A stretch of DNA of 64,000 bases, taken from positions 3,162,001 through 3,226,000 of the forward strand of contig NZ_CP019113.1 in assembly GCF_001888805.2 (NCBI RefSeq), given 5' to 3'. The stretch's first letter is position 1, and each line of letters starts with the position of its first letter. Below are positions 41,259 through 49,253 of the stretch, in pieces. This DNA comes from Enterobacter sp. SA187 (GTDB lineage Bacteria; Pseudomonadota; Gammaproteobacteria; Enterobacterales; Enterobacteriaceae). The position numbers were made by a program, and so were the translations under genes. The notes under the pieces were generated by a model. It saw only the letters and a list, made by a program, of their open reading frames with translations, searched no databases and was not told the origin of the DNA.

Positions 41259-43304
41259 ATGTCCGTCACCAATCCACTGTTTGAACAGAGCACGCTGCCG
41301 TATCAGGCCCCGCGTTTCGATGCGCTGCACGACAGCCATTACCGGCCCGCCTTTGACGAGGGGATGCGCCAGAAACGCGCGGAAATAGCCGCCATTGCCG
41401 GTCAGAGCGACGCGCCGGACTTTGCCAATACCGTCCTGGCGCTGGAGCAGAGCGGGGAGTTGCTGTCGCGCGTCACCAGCATCTTTTTCGCCATGACCTC
41501 GGCGCATACCAACGACGAACTGCAACTGCTGGATGAAGCCTTCTCGGCGGAACTCGCCGGGCTGGCGAATGACATCTACCTTGATGACGCGCTCTTTGCG
41601 CGGGTGGAAGCGGTGTATAACGCGCGGGACACCGCCGGGCTGGACGACGAGTCCCGCCGCCTGCTGGAGGTCACGTACCAGCGCTTTATTCTCGCGGGCG
41701 CAAAACTGCCTGCTGTCGATAAGCAGACGCTGAAAGCGCTCAACACCGAAGCGGCGCAGCTCACCAGCCGCTTTAATCAGCATCTGCTGGCCGCCGGAAA
41801 AGCCGCAGCGCTGGTGGTGGAGAGCGCCGGAGAGCTCGACGGTCTGACAGAGGATGAAATCGCCCGGGCGCGGGCAGCAGCAGAGGAGAGAGGCCTGCAC
41901 GACCGCTGGCTGATCCCGCTGCTGAACACCACCCAGCAACCCGCCCTTGCGGCGCTGCGTAACCGCCAGACCCGTGAAAAACTCTTTACCGCAGGCTGGC
42001 TGCGTACCCAGCGCGGCGATGAAAACGACACCCGGCAGATTGTGCTGCGTTTAACGCAGATCCGCGCCCGCCAGGCGCAGCTGCTGGGCTTTGAGGATTA
42101 CGCTTCCTGGAAGATCGCCGATCAGATGGCACATACCCCGGCTGCCGCGCTGCGCTTTATGCGGGATATTGCACCCGCCGCGCGCGCCCGTGCCGAAAAG
42201 GAACTGGCGGATATTCAGCAGGCGATCGACGGGCAGCAGGGCGGCTTTACCGCCCGCGCCTGGGACTGGGCCTTCTATGGCGAACAGGTGCGCCAGGCGA
42301 AATACGCCATCGATGAAAGCCAGATCAAACCCTACTTTGCGCTGAATAACGTGCTGGTGGACGGCGTGTTCTGGACGGCGAGCCAGCTGTTTGGTCTCAC
42401 CTTTACCGAGCGCGCTGATATTCCGGTCTATCATCCGGACGTACGGGTCTGGGAGATTTTCGATGAGGACGGCACCGGACTGGCGCTGTTTTACGGCGAT
42501 TTCTTCGCCCGCGATTCGAAAAGCGGCGGCGCGTGGATGGGCAACTTTGTGGAGCAGTCGACCTTAAACGGCACCCGCCCGGTGATCTACAACGTCTGTA
42601 ACTACCAGAAGCCTGCTGCCGGGCAGCCCGCGCTCATCTCCTGGGACGATGTGATCACCCTGTTCCATGAGTTCGGCCATACGCTGCACGGCCTGTTTGC
42701 CAGCCAGCGCTACGCCACGCTATCGGGCACCAACACGCCGCGGGATTTTGTCGAATTCCCGTCGCAGATCAACGAGCACTGGGCCAGCCACCCGGAGGTG
42801 TTCGCCCGTTACGCCCGTCATTATCAGACCGGCGAGCCAATGCCGGAGGCGCTGCGCGAAAAAATGTTCAGCGCCACGCTGTTTAATAAAGGCTACGACA
42901 TGACGGAGCTGTTAAGCGCCGCGCTGCTGGATATGAACTGGCACCGCATCAGCGCGGATGCCGACATCAGCGACGTCGACACCTTTGAAACTGAGGCCAT
43001 TAAACAGGAAAACCTCGATCTGGAGGCGGTGCCGCCGCGTTATCGCAGCAGCTATTTCGCGCATATTTTTGGCGGCGGCTATGCCGCTGGCTATTACGCC
43101 TATCTGTGGACGCAGATGCTGGCCGATGATGGCTATCAGTGGTTTGTGGAGCAGGGCGGATTACGCCCGGAGAACGGGCGACGCTTCCGGGCGGCGATCC
43201 TGTCGCGGGGGAACAGCAGTGATTTAGCGGCGCTCTATCGTGAATGGCGCGGACATGATCCGCTGCCGGAACCGATGCTTAAAAATCGCGGACTGAGTCA
43301 GTAG
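41259..43304 (+). CDS. dcp: Peptidyl-dipeptidase Dcp
   Basis: 681 residues from ATG 41259, exactly E. coli Dcp length. The zinc motif LFHEFGHTLHGLF near residue 470 with the third ligand Glu further on (EFPSQINEHWA) marks the M3 (thimet oligopeptidase) family. Dcp removes C-terminal dipeptides from N-blocked oligopeptides in the cytoplasm. An open-frame extension to 41205 lacks a Shine-Dalgarno. It is followed by a bidirectional terminator. Confidence 0.97.
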   Translation: MSVTNPLFEQSTLPYQAPRFDALHDSHYRPAFDEGMRQKRAEIAAIAGQSDAPDFANTVLALEQSGELLSRVTSIFFAMTSAHTNDELQLLDEAFSAELAGLANDIYLDDALFARVEAVYNARDTAGLDDESRRLLEVTYQRFILAGAKLPAVDKQTLKALNTEAAQLTSRFNQHLLAAGKAAALVVESAGELDGLTEDEIARARAAAEERGLHDRWLIPLLNTTQQPALAALRNRQTREKLFTAGWLRTQRGDENDTRQIVLRLTQIRARQAQLLGFEDYASWKIADQMAHTPAAALRFMRDIAPAARARAEKELADIQQAIDGQQGGFTARAWDWAFYGEQVRQAKYAIDESQIKPYFALNNVLVDGVFWTASQLFGLTFTERADIPVYHPDVRVWEIFDEDGTGLALFYGDFFARDSKSGGAWMGNFVEQSTLNGTRPVIYNVCNYQKPAAGQPALISWDDVITLFHEFGHTLHGLFASQRYATLSGTNTPRDFVEFPSQINEHWASHPEVFARYARHYQTGEPMPEALREKMFSATLFNKGYDMTELLSAALLDMNWHRISADADISDVDTFETEAIKQENLDLEAVPPRYRSSYFAHIFGGGYAAGYYAYLWTQMLADDGYQWFVEQGGLRPENGRRFRAAILSRGNSSDLAALYREWRGHDPLPEPMLKNRGLSQ

Positions 43305-43323
43305 CGGCTGACGGTGATAAGAA

Positions 43324-43345
43324 GCCCTTGTTGAAAAACAAGGGC
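43324..43345. terminator. Terminator between dcp and zinc-ribbon relic
   Basis: A 9-bp perfect stem GCCCTTGTT/AACAAGGGC with a GAAA tetraloop. On the minus strand TTCTTAT follows, so it is better as terminator for the minus-strand zinc-ribbon gene, but serves dcp also. Confidence 0.65.
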
Positions 43346-43360
43346 ATTGTCAGTATTTCA

Positions 43361-43574
43361 TCAGCTCGCCATCTTACGCGCTTTGCGCTTTCGTGGTATG
43401 CAGGAGCTTGCGGTTAAACGTGTACCACAAGTTGAACAAATTGCGCCGTGTGGATGGAGTTTTTCCGGGTCGAAGGTCGTGAAAATAAAGCTATTTCCAT
43501 GACATATTGGGCAAAGAAATTTGAGATTGTAAATAATCCCTCACGCCAGTCAGGTGGAAGACAAACGCTAACAT
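43361..43574 (-). pseudogene. Small zinc-ribbon protein, apparently frameshifted
   Basis: The minus-strand frame 43537-43361 encodes a convincing zinc ribbon: FLCPICHGNSF then GAICSTCGTRLT (two CxxC pairs) and a basic tail (RKRKARK). It has no usable start: upstream codons in that frame are a TGA at 43541-43543 and only ATT/AAT. An ATG at 43574 with a strong GAGGAATTT site opens a different frame (MLAFVFHLTG) that stops soon. A one-base frameshift near 43520-43530 would join them, so this is most likely a recent pseudogene. A non-ATG start cannot be excluded. Confidence 0.55.
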
Positions 43575-43639
43575 AAATTCCTCATCCTGAAGGATATATC
43601 TTCATTTTTGTATAAAAAACAAGCGTGAATTTTTAAACA

Positions 43640-43789
43640 GATCTTCCTCGTTTACGCTTTGTTGAATCAGGTACTGTTAAGGTCTTATCGATCCGTGACC
43701 CGACAGCTAAATGGCGGGGGTGCGCATAAATAAAATAACGATCCTATCCATGCAAGCATTTCCGCCAGCGTAACTGGCGGATTTTTTTT
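43640..43789 (+). ncRNA. Candidate small RNA ending at an orphan terminator
   Basis: The terminator at 43761-43789 is strong: 8-bp stem TCCGCCAG/CTGGCGGA, 5-nt loop, then eight T on the + strand. Neither neighbour can use it: dcp ends 450 bp upstream with its own hairpin, and the zinc-ribbon and AraC genes run leftward. A short + strand transcript starting somewhere in about 43640-43680 would explain it. No clear -35/-10 pair is seen and the 5' boundary is a guess. Confidence 0.35.
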
Positions 43790-43798
43790 GCCTGTAAA

Positions 43799-44785
43799 TC
43801 ACCCGGCGCTGCGGGTCAGAATGGCTTTGCGGTAATCGCCGGGGGAAATGGCAAACTGCGCGCGGAAATGATGGCGCAGGGAGGCCGCGCTGCCAAAACC
43901 GGTCTGCTGCGCGATCTCGTCAATGCGTAACCTGGAGTTCGCCAGAGACTCCCGGGCGCGCAGCAGCCGCTCGTTGAGGATCCAGCGCGCGGGCGTGGTG
44001 CCGGTGGCATCGGCGAAGCGCCGTAAAAAGGTGCGCGGACTCATGCCTGCCTGACGGGCAAGGGCAGCCACGCTGTGATTCTCCGCCAGCGACTGATGCA
44101 GAAAATCAAAGATCATTCCCAGGGATTTACTCTCCCGCGCCCGCGCTACCGGACGCACCACCTGCTGGGTTTGCGCCCCGTCGCGGTGCGGCTGCACCAC
44201 CAGCCTGCGGGCGACGTTGTTGGCGATCTCCGCGCCAAAATCTTCGCGCACCACGTGCAGACATAAATCGATCCCCGCCGCGCTGCCCGCCGAGGTCAGC
44301 AGCGTGCCTTCATCATAATAGAGCGCGTCATCCAGCACCTGAATGGCGGGATAACGGCTGCGTAACAGCGGGGTGTAGCGCCAGTGGGTGGTGGCCCTGC
44401 GCCCGTTCAGCAAGCCGGTGGCGGCAAGCACAAACACCCCGGAACAGATGGTCATAATGCGGCAGCCGCGCGTACTGGCCGCGCGCAGGGCATCGCACAG
44501 CGCTTCCGGCACCGGCGTGTCCGCGCCGCGCCAGCCGGGAATGACGATGGTATCCGCCTGCGCCAGCAGATCCAGCCCGCCATCGGCCATGATGCGAATG
44601 CCGCCGGTGGCGCGCAGTTCACCCTCGTCCACCGCCGCCACGGCAAAGCGGTACCAGTTATCCCCCAGCTCCGGGCGCGGCAGACCAAAAATTTCCACCG
44701 CCACGCCGAATTCAAAGGTGCATAAACCATCGTAGGCGAGGGCGACGACGAACGGACGGGGCGATGCGGGAGGTAATTTTGTCAT
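43799..44785 (-). CDS. FtrA-like AraC regulator with GATase1-type domain
   Basis: 328 residues. The N-terminal domain (about 10-190) is the DJ-1/PfpI-like sensor of the GlxA/FtrA group (VVALAYDGLCTFEFGVAVEIFG, ICSGVFVLAATGLL, with Cys of the vestigial nucleophile elbow). The C-terminal AraC domain has VAALARQAGMSPRTFLRRFADATG and IDEIAQQTGFGSAASLRHHFR. It is divergent from a rhodanese gene across 88 bp, a conserved pairing in proteobacteria. Probable regulator of that gene. Confidence 0.86.
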   Translation of the reverse strand: MTKLPPASPRPFVVALAYDGLCTFEFGVAVEIFGLPRPELGDNWYRFAVAAVDEGELRATGGIRIMADGGLDLLAQADTIVIPGWRGADTPVPEALCDALRAASTRGCRIMTICSGVFVLAATGLLNGRRATTHWRYTPLLRSRYPAIQVLDDALYYDEGTLLTSAGSAAGIDLCLHVVREDFGAEIANNVARRLVVQPHRDGAQTQQVVRPVARARESKSLGMIFDFLHQSLAENHSVAALARQAGMSPRTFLRRFADATGTTPARWILNERLLRARESLANSRLRIDEIAQQTGFGSAASLRHHFRAQFAISPGDYRKAILTRSAG

Positions 44786-44873
44786 GATCCTGGCGTTTTC
44801 TGGCAGACCGGCAGGCAGTGGCGCGGCGAATTAATGGATACAGTAGTGTTATCACAAACCCGGAGAAAACACG

Positions 44874-45275
44874 ATGAGCTATGTAACCGAATTCCCTGCC
44901 GCCACGCCGGAAGAAACCCGCCTGCATTTTCTGCATCGCCTGAGCGTGGAAACCGACTGCGCCGATGTCCATCACGCCATCACCACTGGCGATCAGGATT
45001 TTGTGCTGCTGCACGTGGTGGGGAGCGCGGCAACGTTCGCCCGCCGTCATCTGCCCGGCGCGATCCATTTACCTCATGCGCAAATGACCGCCGAACGGAT
45101 GCAGGCGTGGCCCGACGGCACCCTGTTTGTGGTGTACTGTGCCGGGCCACACTGCAACGGAGCCGATCGCGCCGCGTTAAAACTCGCCACCCTTGGCCTG
45201 CCGGTAAAAATCATGATTGGCGGCATTACCGGCTGGGAGGATGAGGGCTATGCCTTTGCGCAGGGGGATGACTGA
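44874..45275 (+). CDS. Single-domain rhodanese
   Basis: 133 residues. The sulphur-transfer Cys lies in FVVYCAGPHCNGADRAA near residue 82-98, with RHLPGAIHLPH near 59 being the conserved rhodanese substrate region. Cytosolic, one domain. Thiosulphate or persulphide sulphurtransferase activity is likely but the partner is unknown. Divergent from the FtrA-like gene and convergent with an SDR. Confidence 0.87.
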   Translation: MSYVTEFPAATPEETRLHFLHRLSVETDCADVHHAITTGDQDFVLLHVVGSAATFARRHLPGAIHLPHAQMTAERMQAWPDGTLFVVYCAGPHCNGADRAALKLATLGLPVKIMIGGITGWEDEGYAFAQGDD

Positions 45276-45292
45276 ATCCCTGCGATGAAGGA

Positions 45293-46042
45293 TTAAATCT
45301 GCGCCGCGCCGCCGTCCACGAACAGCTCGCTGCCGTTGACGAAGCTGCTGTCGTCCGAGGCGAGGAACAGGGCGGCGGCGGCCACTTCGGATGGTTCCGC
45401 CAGACGACCCAGCGGCGTAGTGGCCTCAACCTCATTAATCATCTGCTGATTCGCGGCATCATCCGGCGACAGGTTATGCCAGCCTGGCGTGGAGGTGGAG
45501 CCGGGCACCAGCACATTGACGCGGATTTTGCGCGGCGCCAGTTCGAGGATCCAGCCGCGGGCAAAGGTGCGCAGCGCGGCTTTGCTGGCGCTGTACACGC
45601 TAAATGCCGGAATGCCGGTGGTGGCGCTGGTGGAGCCGGTGAGGATAATCGACCCGCCGTCTTTCAGCAGCGGCAGCGCTTTCTGCACGGTGAACAGCGT
45701 GCCTTTGACGTTGGTGTCAAAAATGCGGGCGTAATGCTCTTCGGTGATTTCCCCCAGCGGCGCGAAATCCCCGCCGCCTGCGTTGGCGAACAGCACGTCG
45801 ATCTGCCCCGCCTGCTGACGGACCTGGTCAAACAGGTTGTCGAGATCCGCCATCTTTGAGATATCACACGGAATACCCACCGCGCCATGCCCAATCTCCG
45901 CAACCGCACTCTCCAGTTCGCTGACCCGACGCCCGGTCAGGAATAAACGCGCGCCTTCCTGTGCAAAGCGTTTCGCCGAGGCCAGACCGATCCCGCTGTT
46001 CGCACCCGTAATAACGACGACTTTATCTGCAAGCTTACCCAT
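45293..46042 (-). CDS. SDR-family oxidoreductase (module 2)
   Basis: 249 residues from ATG 46042; an extension to 46084 lacks a ribosome-binding site. Cofactor motif ITGANSGIGLASA at residue 10, ANAGG near 85, catalytic FSVYSASKAALRT near 149, C-terminal SSFVNGSELFVDGG. Pattern close to the other HxlR-linked SDR (27293). TGRRVSEL after beta-2 suggests NADP(H). Divergent from an HxlR gene across 80 bp that contains a TACCT/AGGTA operator. Confidence 0.88.
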   Translation of the reverse strand: MGKLADKVVVITGANSGIGLASAKRFAQEGARLFLTGRRVSELESAVAEIGHGAVGIPCDISKMADLDNLFDQVRQQAGQIDVLFANAGGGDFAPLGEITEEHYARIFDTNVKGTLFTVQKALPLLKDGGSIILTGSTSATTGIPAFSVYSASKAALRTFARGWILELAPRKIRVNVLVPGSTSTPGWHNLSPDDAANQQMINEVEATTPLGRLAEPSEVAAAALFLASDDSSFVNGSELFVDGGAAQI

Positions 46043-46095
46043 GATGTTTCTCCGCAACTCTGTGTGAGAAAGCAGTGTAAGCACAGACTTTCCTG

Positions 46096-46119
46096 TATAC
46101 TAGTACCTACCAAAAGGTA
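46096..46119. promoter_or_regulatory. HxlR operator and -10 element
   Basis: TACCT-N6-AGGTA (46104-46108 with 46115-46119) is the typical HxlR dimer site. A TATACT -10-like hexamer at 46096-46101 precedes it, so bound HxlR would block the rightward promoter (autoregulation) and overlap the leftward one. Confidence 0.6.
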
Positions 46120-46122
46120 TGT

Positions 46123-46482
46123 ATGGAGAAAATTATGGAGCCGGTCTGCGGCCTTGATGTGGCCCTGCATTACATTGGCGGCAAGTGGAAACCGCTGTTG
46201 CTGTTTTACGTGCAGTACAGCCCGCGTCGTTTCGGGGAATTTAAACGGCTGGTGGAGGGCATCAGCGAGAAAGTTCTGATCCAGCAGCTCAAAGCGATGA
46301 CGGAAGACGGCATCATCACGCGTCACGATTTCCGCGAGGTACCGCCGCGGGTGGAGTACAGCATCACCGATTTTGGCCGTTCGCTGGCGCAGGCGTTGCA
46401 GCCGCTGTGTGAGTGGGGCACCCGTAACCGGGAAAACATGGCCGACAGGACGGCGACGGCGGCGTTAACGGAAGAAAGATGA
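46123..46482 (+). CDS. HxlR-family regulator (module 2)
   Basis: 119 residues from ATG 46123; an ATG at 46135 with GGAG six bases upstream is equally good. Winged-helix HxlR signatures: IGGKWKPLLLFYVQYSPRRFGEFKRLVEGISEKVL..QLKAMTEDGII and VEYSITDFGRSLA, read only as landmarks. A single Cys (EPVCGLDVA near the N-terminus) may be the redox sensor, as in YodB/QorR types. Probably regulates the divergent SDR and itself through the operator at 46104-46119. Confidence 0.88.
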   Translation: MEKIMEPVCGLDVALHYIGGKWKPLLLFYVQYSPRRFGEFKRLVEGISEKVLIQQLKAMTEDGIITRHDFREVPPRVEYSITDFGRSLAQALQPLCEWGTRNRENMADRTATAALTEER

Positions 46483-46544
46483 ATTTTTTTCATCATGCGT
46501 GAGCTTTTCTCATTTGCTATCCCGAACAGGATATGACATCTTTT

Positions 46545-46576
46545 TTGGATGTTTAGCCGTCCAGAAGGCTATAAAT
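46545..46576 (+). promoter_or_regulatory. MetJ-box operator over promoter
   Basis: Three tandem octamers GGATGTTT, AGCCGTCC and AGAAGGCT (46547-46570) match the MetJ consensus AGACGTCT at 5, 6 and 6 of 8 positions. They abut a TATAAA-like -10 at 46570-46575. MetJ with S-adenosylmethionine would repress the gene starting at 46635. Confidence 0.62.
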
Positions 46577-46634
46577 TCAAATAATGAACTATCACGCCAG
46601 GGTATTACTTTTCACTGGCGGCAAGGAGATAAGC

Positions 46635-47735
46635 ATGCAACAACACGCCCCGTACCGCGCCGATGTCGTCGGCAGTTTTTTACGCCCGGACGCCATTAAA
46701 CAGGCGCGAATCCAGTTTGCGCGCGGTGAAATCGACGCCGTGCAGCTGCGCGCCGTGGAAGACGACGCTATCCGCCAGGTGGTGGAACAGCAGTGCGCCT
46801 GTGGCCTGCATGTGGTGACCGACGGCGAGTTCCGTCGCGCCTGGTGGCATTTCGACTTCTTTGATGGTCTGAACGGCGTGGAGCGTTACGATTCTGAGCA
46901 GGGCATTCAGTTCAATGGCGTGCAGACCAAAGCCCACAGCGTGCGCGTGACCGGCAAGCTGAGCTTCGGCGATCACCCCATGCTGGAAGACTTCCGCTAT
47001 CTGCAAAGCATCAGCGGCAATGCGCAGCCGAAAATGACCATTCCCAGCCCGAGCGTGCTGCACTTCCGCGGCGGGCGTAAAGCCATAGACGCGACGGTAT
47101 ACCCGACGCTGGACCGCTACTTTGACGATCTGGCGACCACCTGGCGCGATGCCATCCGCGCGTTTTATGACGCGGGCTGCCGTTATCTGCAACTGGATGA
47201 CACCGTCTGGGCCTACCTGTGCTCTGACGAGCAGCGTCAGCAGATCCGCGAGCGCGGCGACGATCCGGACGAACTGGCGCAGATTTATGCCCGCGTGCTG
47301 AATAAGGCGCTGGAAGGCAAGCCGGACGATCTGACCATCGGCCTGCATGTCTGCCGCGGCAATTTCCGCTCGACATGGATTTCGGAAGGCGGCTACGAGC
47401 CGGTGGCGGAAGTGCTGTTCGGCACGGTGAATGTCGATGCGTTCTTCCTCGAATACGATAACGACCGCTCCGGCGATTTTGCCCCGCTGCGCCATGTGCG
47501 TCCTGGCAAACAGCAGGTGGTGCTGGGGCTGATCACCACCAAGAATGGCGAGCTGGAAAACCCGGAAGGTATTAAGGCGCGTTTGCAGGAAGCGGCGCAG
47601 TATGTGGATATCAATCAGATCTGCTTAAGCCCGCAGTGCGGCTTTGCGTCAACCGAAGAGGGCAACTCTCTCACGGAAGCGCAGCAGTGGGATAAAGTCC
47701 GTCTTGTCACCGCCATTGCCGATGAAGTGTGGTAA
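46635..47735 (+). CDS. MetE-C-like cobalamin-independent methyltransferase (YxjG/YxjH type)
   Basis: 366 residues from ATG 46635; the frame reaches 46584 but the start there overlaps the leader. Single MetE-type barrel: zinc ligands His and Cys in GLHVCRGNFRSTW and the late Cys in CLSPQCGFASTEEGN, plus VTDGEFRRAWWHFDFF near residue 58. This one-domain type (half the length of MetE, 753 aa) uses a methyl donor other than 5-methyl-THF-triglutamate in some bacteria. MetJ boxes just upstream tie it to methionine control. Confidence 0.85.
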   Translation: MQQHAPYRADVVGSFLRPDAIKQARIQFARGEIDAVQLRAVEDDAIRQVVEQQCACGLHVVTDGEFRRAWWHFDFFDGLNGVERYDSEQGIQFNGVQTKAHSVRVTGKLSFGDHPMLEDFRYLQSISGNAQPKMTIPSPSVLHFRGGRKAIDATVYPTLDRYFDDLATTWRDAIRAFYDAGCRYLQLDDTVWAYLCSDEQRQQIRERGDDPDELAQIYARVLNKALEGKPDDLTIGLHVCRGNFRSTWISEGGYEPVAEVLFGTVNVDAFFLEYDNDRSGDFAPLRHVRPGKQQVVLGLITTKNGELENPEGIKARLQEAAQYVDINQICLSPQCGFASTEEGNSLTEAQQWDKVRLVTAIADEVW

Positions 47736-47757
47736 GTGACAGTGTAACGTATTAGTT

Positions 47758-47841
47758 GCCCGGCGGCGCGTTGCTTGCCGGGCCTACAGGGGGATAATCA
47801 TTATCACCGTAGGCCGGGTAAGGCGAAGCCGCCACCCGGCA
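47758..47841. repeat. REP/BIME pair
   Basis: Two inverted REP units (GCCCGGCGGCGCG...GGGCCTAC 47758-47787, and CGTAGGCCGGGTAAGGCGAAG... 47808-47841) between convergent genes. Confidence 0.85.
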
Positions 47842-47865
47842 TTTAACCCCACCCGGCATCACGCT

Positions 47866-49080
47866 TTACACCGCCACCTTTTCCTTCACGTCCTGCCATG
47901 GGCTGACCCGCATCCCCAGCAGCATCATCAGCCAGGCCAGCACAATCACCACCATCAGGATCACAAACAGCGACCAGCCCGGCAGATTCGTCAGGATCAC
48001 CCCGGTGGCCAGTGGGTTTAACGCCGCGCCCAGCCAGCCTAACGCCTGGGCAGAGAAGTAGCTGGATTTCATACCCGCAGGCGCGATGTTATCGATCAAC
48101 AGGTATTCCCCCGGCGCATAGATAATCTCGCCGACGGTAAAAATCGCCGAGGCTACGCCCCAGAACCACAAATTGCTGCCCGCGAGCATAAAGCCCGCCA
48201 GCCCCACCACAAAAAACAGCGTCCCGGCGGCCATTAACGGCTGGATATTGCGGGCGTTGATACTGCGGCCCAGCGCATATTGCAGGCTGACCACCATCGC
48301 GGCATTCACCGACAGCACCACCGCCACCACTTTCTCGGCGAAATTGTTATCCGCCACGCTCATCACGTACTGGGAAATACAGGTGGCGAAGGAACCGGCG
48401 ACAAATGAGGCCAGAAAACCGGAAAGGGTGAACCACAGCAGCGCCTTATCCCGCAGCAGCACCGACGGCGACCAGGCAACGCTCTCCTCGCCGCGCATAG
48501 TGATGGGAATGCGCTGCACAAACAGCTGAATAAACACCAGCGGGAAGGCGGCGCAGGCTGCCGCCAGCCAGAACGGCAGGTTGACGCTCTGCATCACCAG
48601 CAGCGTGCCGAGGGGCGGCCCCACGGTCCAGCCGATATTCAGCACCGTATAGTTGAGGGAGAATATCTTCGCTTTCGCCGACGGCGTCAGGGTGTCCGAG
48701 AAATAGGCCTTCAGCACGGTGGAGAACACCGAATAGGCGCAGTTGATCAGCGCAAACAGCGCCACCACCACGATGACGTTATTACTGAGCGGGATCGCCG
48801 AGAAGCCGATAATGAAGCAGGCGATGGCGATCACCATATAGCGCTTTTTGTCGAATTTATCCGCCAGAATACCAAAACCGAGGCTGAAAAAGACGCCGAT
48901 GGTGAGGGCAATACTCAGGGCATAACCTACTGCATCCACCGTCATGCCGTACTGACGGCTGAGATAGATCGTCATAAAGGGCAACGTGGCACCGCGACCA
49001 ATGGTCAGCAGTAACGAGGAGGCGAGTAGTGCGAGGGTGGAACGGGTTTGTGTTGGGATCATATGCTTGCCTGACATCAC
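47866..49080 (-). CDS. ydeE: YdeE, MFS transporter (dipeptide exporter)
   Basis: 404 residues; Met at 49062 is a second possible start (MIPTQTRSTL). Twelve predicted helices; LLTIGRGATLPFMTIYLSRQYG and ADKFDKKRYM after helix 2 match E. coli YdeE (395 aa) closely. YdeE exports dipeptides and was also linked to arabinose efflux. Its flanks, divergent eamA and dcp side to the left, are as in E. coli except that dgcZ, ydeI and ydeJ are replaced by the regulator/SDR block. Confidence 0.92.
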   Translation of the reverse strand: MMSGKHMIPTQTRSTLALLASSLLLTIGRGATLPFMTIYLSRQYGMTVDAVGYALSIALTIGVFFSLGFGILADKFDKKRYMVIAIACFIIGFSAIPLSNNVIVVVALFALINCAYSVFSTVLKAYFSDTLTPSAKAKIFSLNYTVLNIGWTVGPPLGTLLVMQSVNLPFWLAAACAAFPLVFIQLFVQRIPITMRGEESVAWSPSVLLRDKALLWFTLSGFLASFVAGSFATCISQYVMSVADNNFAEKVVAVVLSVNAAMVVSLQYALGRSINARNIQPLMAAGTLFFVVGLAGFMLAGSNLWFWGVASAIFTVGEIIYAPGEYLLIDNIAPAGMKSSYFSAQALGWLGAALNPLATGVILTNLPGWSLFVILMVVIVLAWLMMLLGMRVSPWQDVKEKVAV

Positions 49081-49090
49081 ATTAATTATC

Positions 49091-49118
49091 GTTATTTGCT
49101 ATGACTTACAGCAATAAC
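49091..49118. promoter_or_regulatory. Inverted repeat in the ydeE-eamA divergent region
   Basis: GTTATTTGCT ... AGCAATAAC around a 9-nt centre, only 11 bp from the ydeE start. A second exact palindrome ACGTTAACGT lies at 49210-49219. Both are operator-like; no binding protein can be named. Confidence 0.45.
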
Positions 49119-49253
49119 ATGCAGATCCGGGCTTGTATAGCTACCGGTTTGTTCTGGAATGCGAAAACTGACCTGCCATAATTTGGGATCTGCCTCTGTA
49201 CATTCTTTTACGTTAACGTTACTTTTTTACATAAATTTAAAAACATCGGGGCA

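Noticed and set aside
41100..41939. 840-bp reverse-strand extension upstream of ydfG
   Set aside because: It is antisense to dcp, has no ribosome-binding site and no recognisable protein; codon-biased shadow of dcp.
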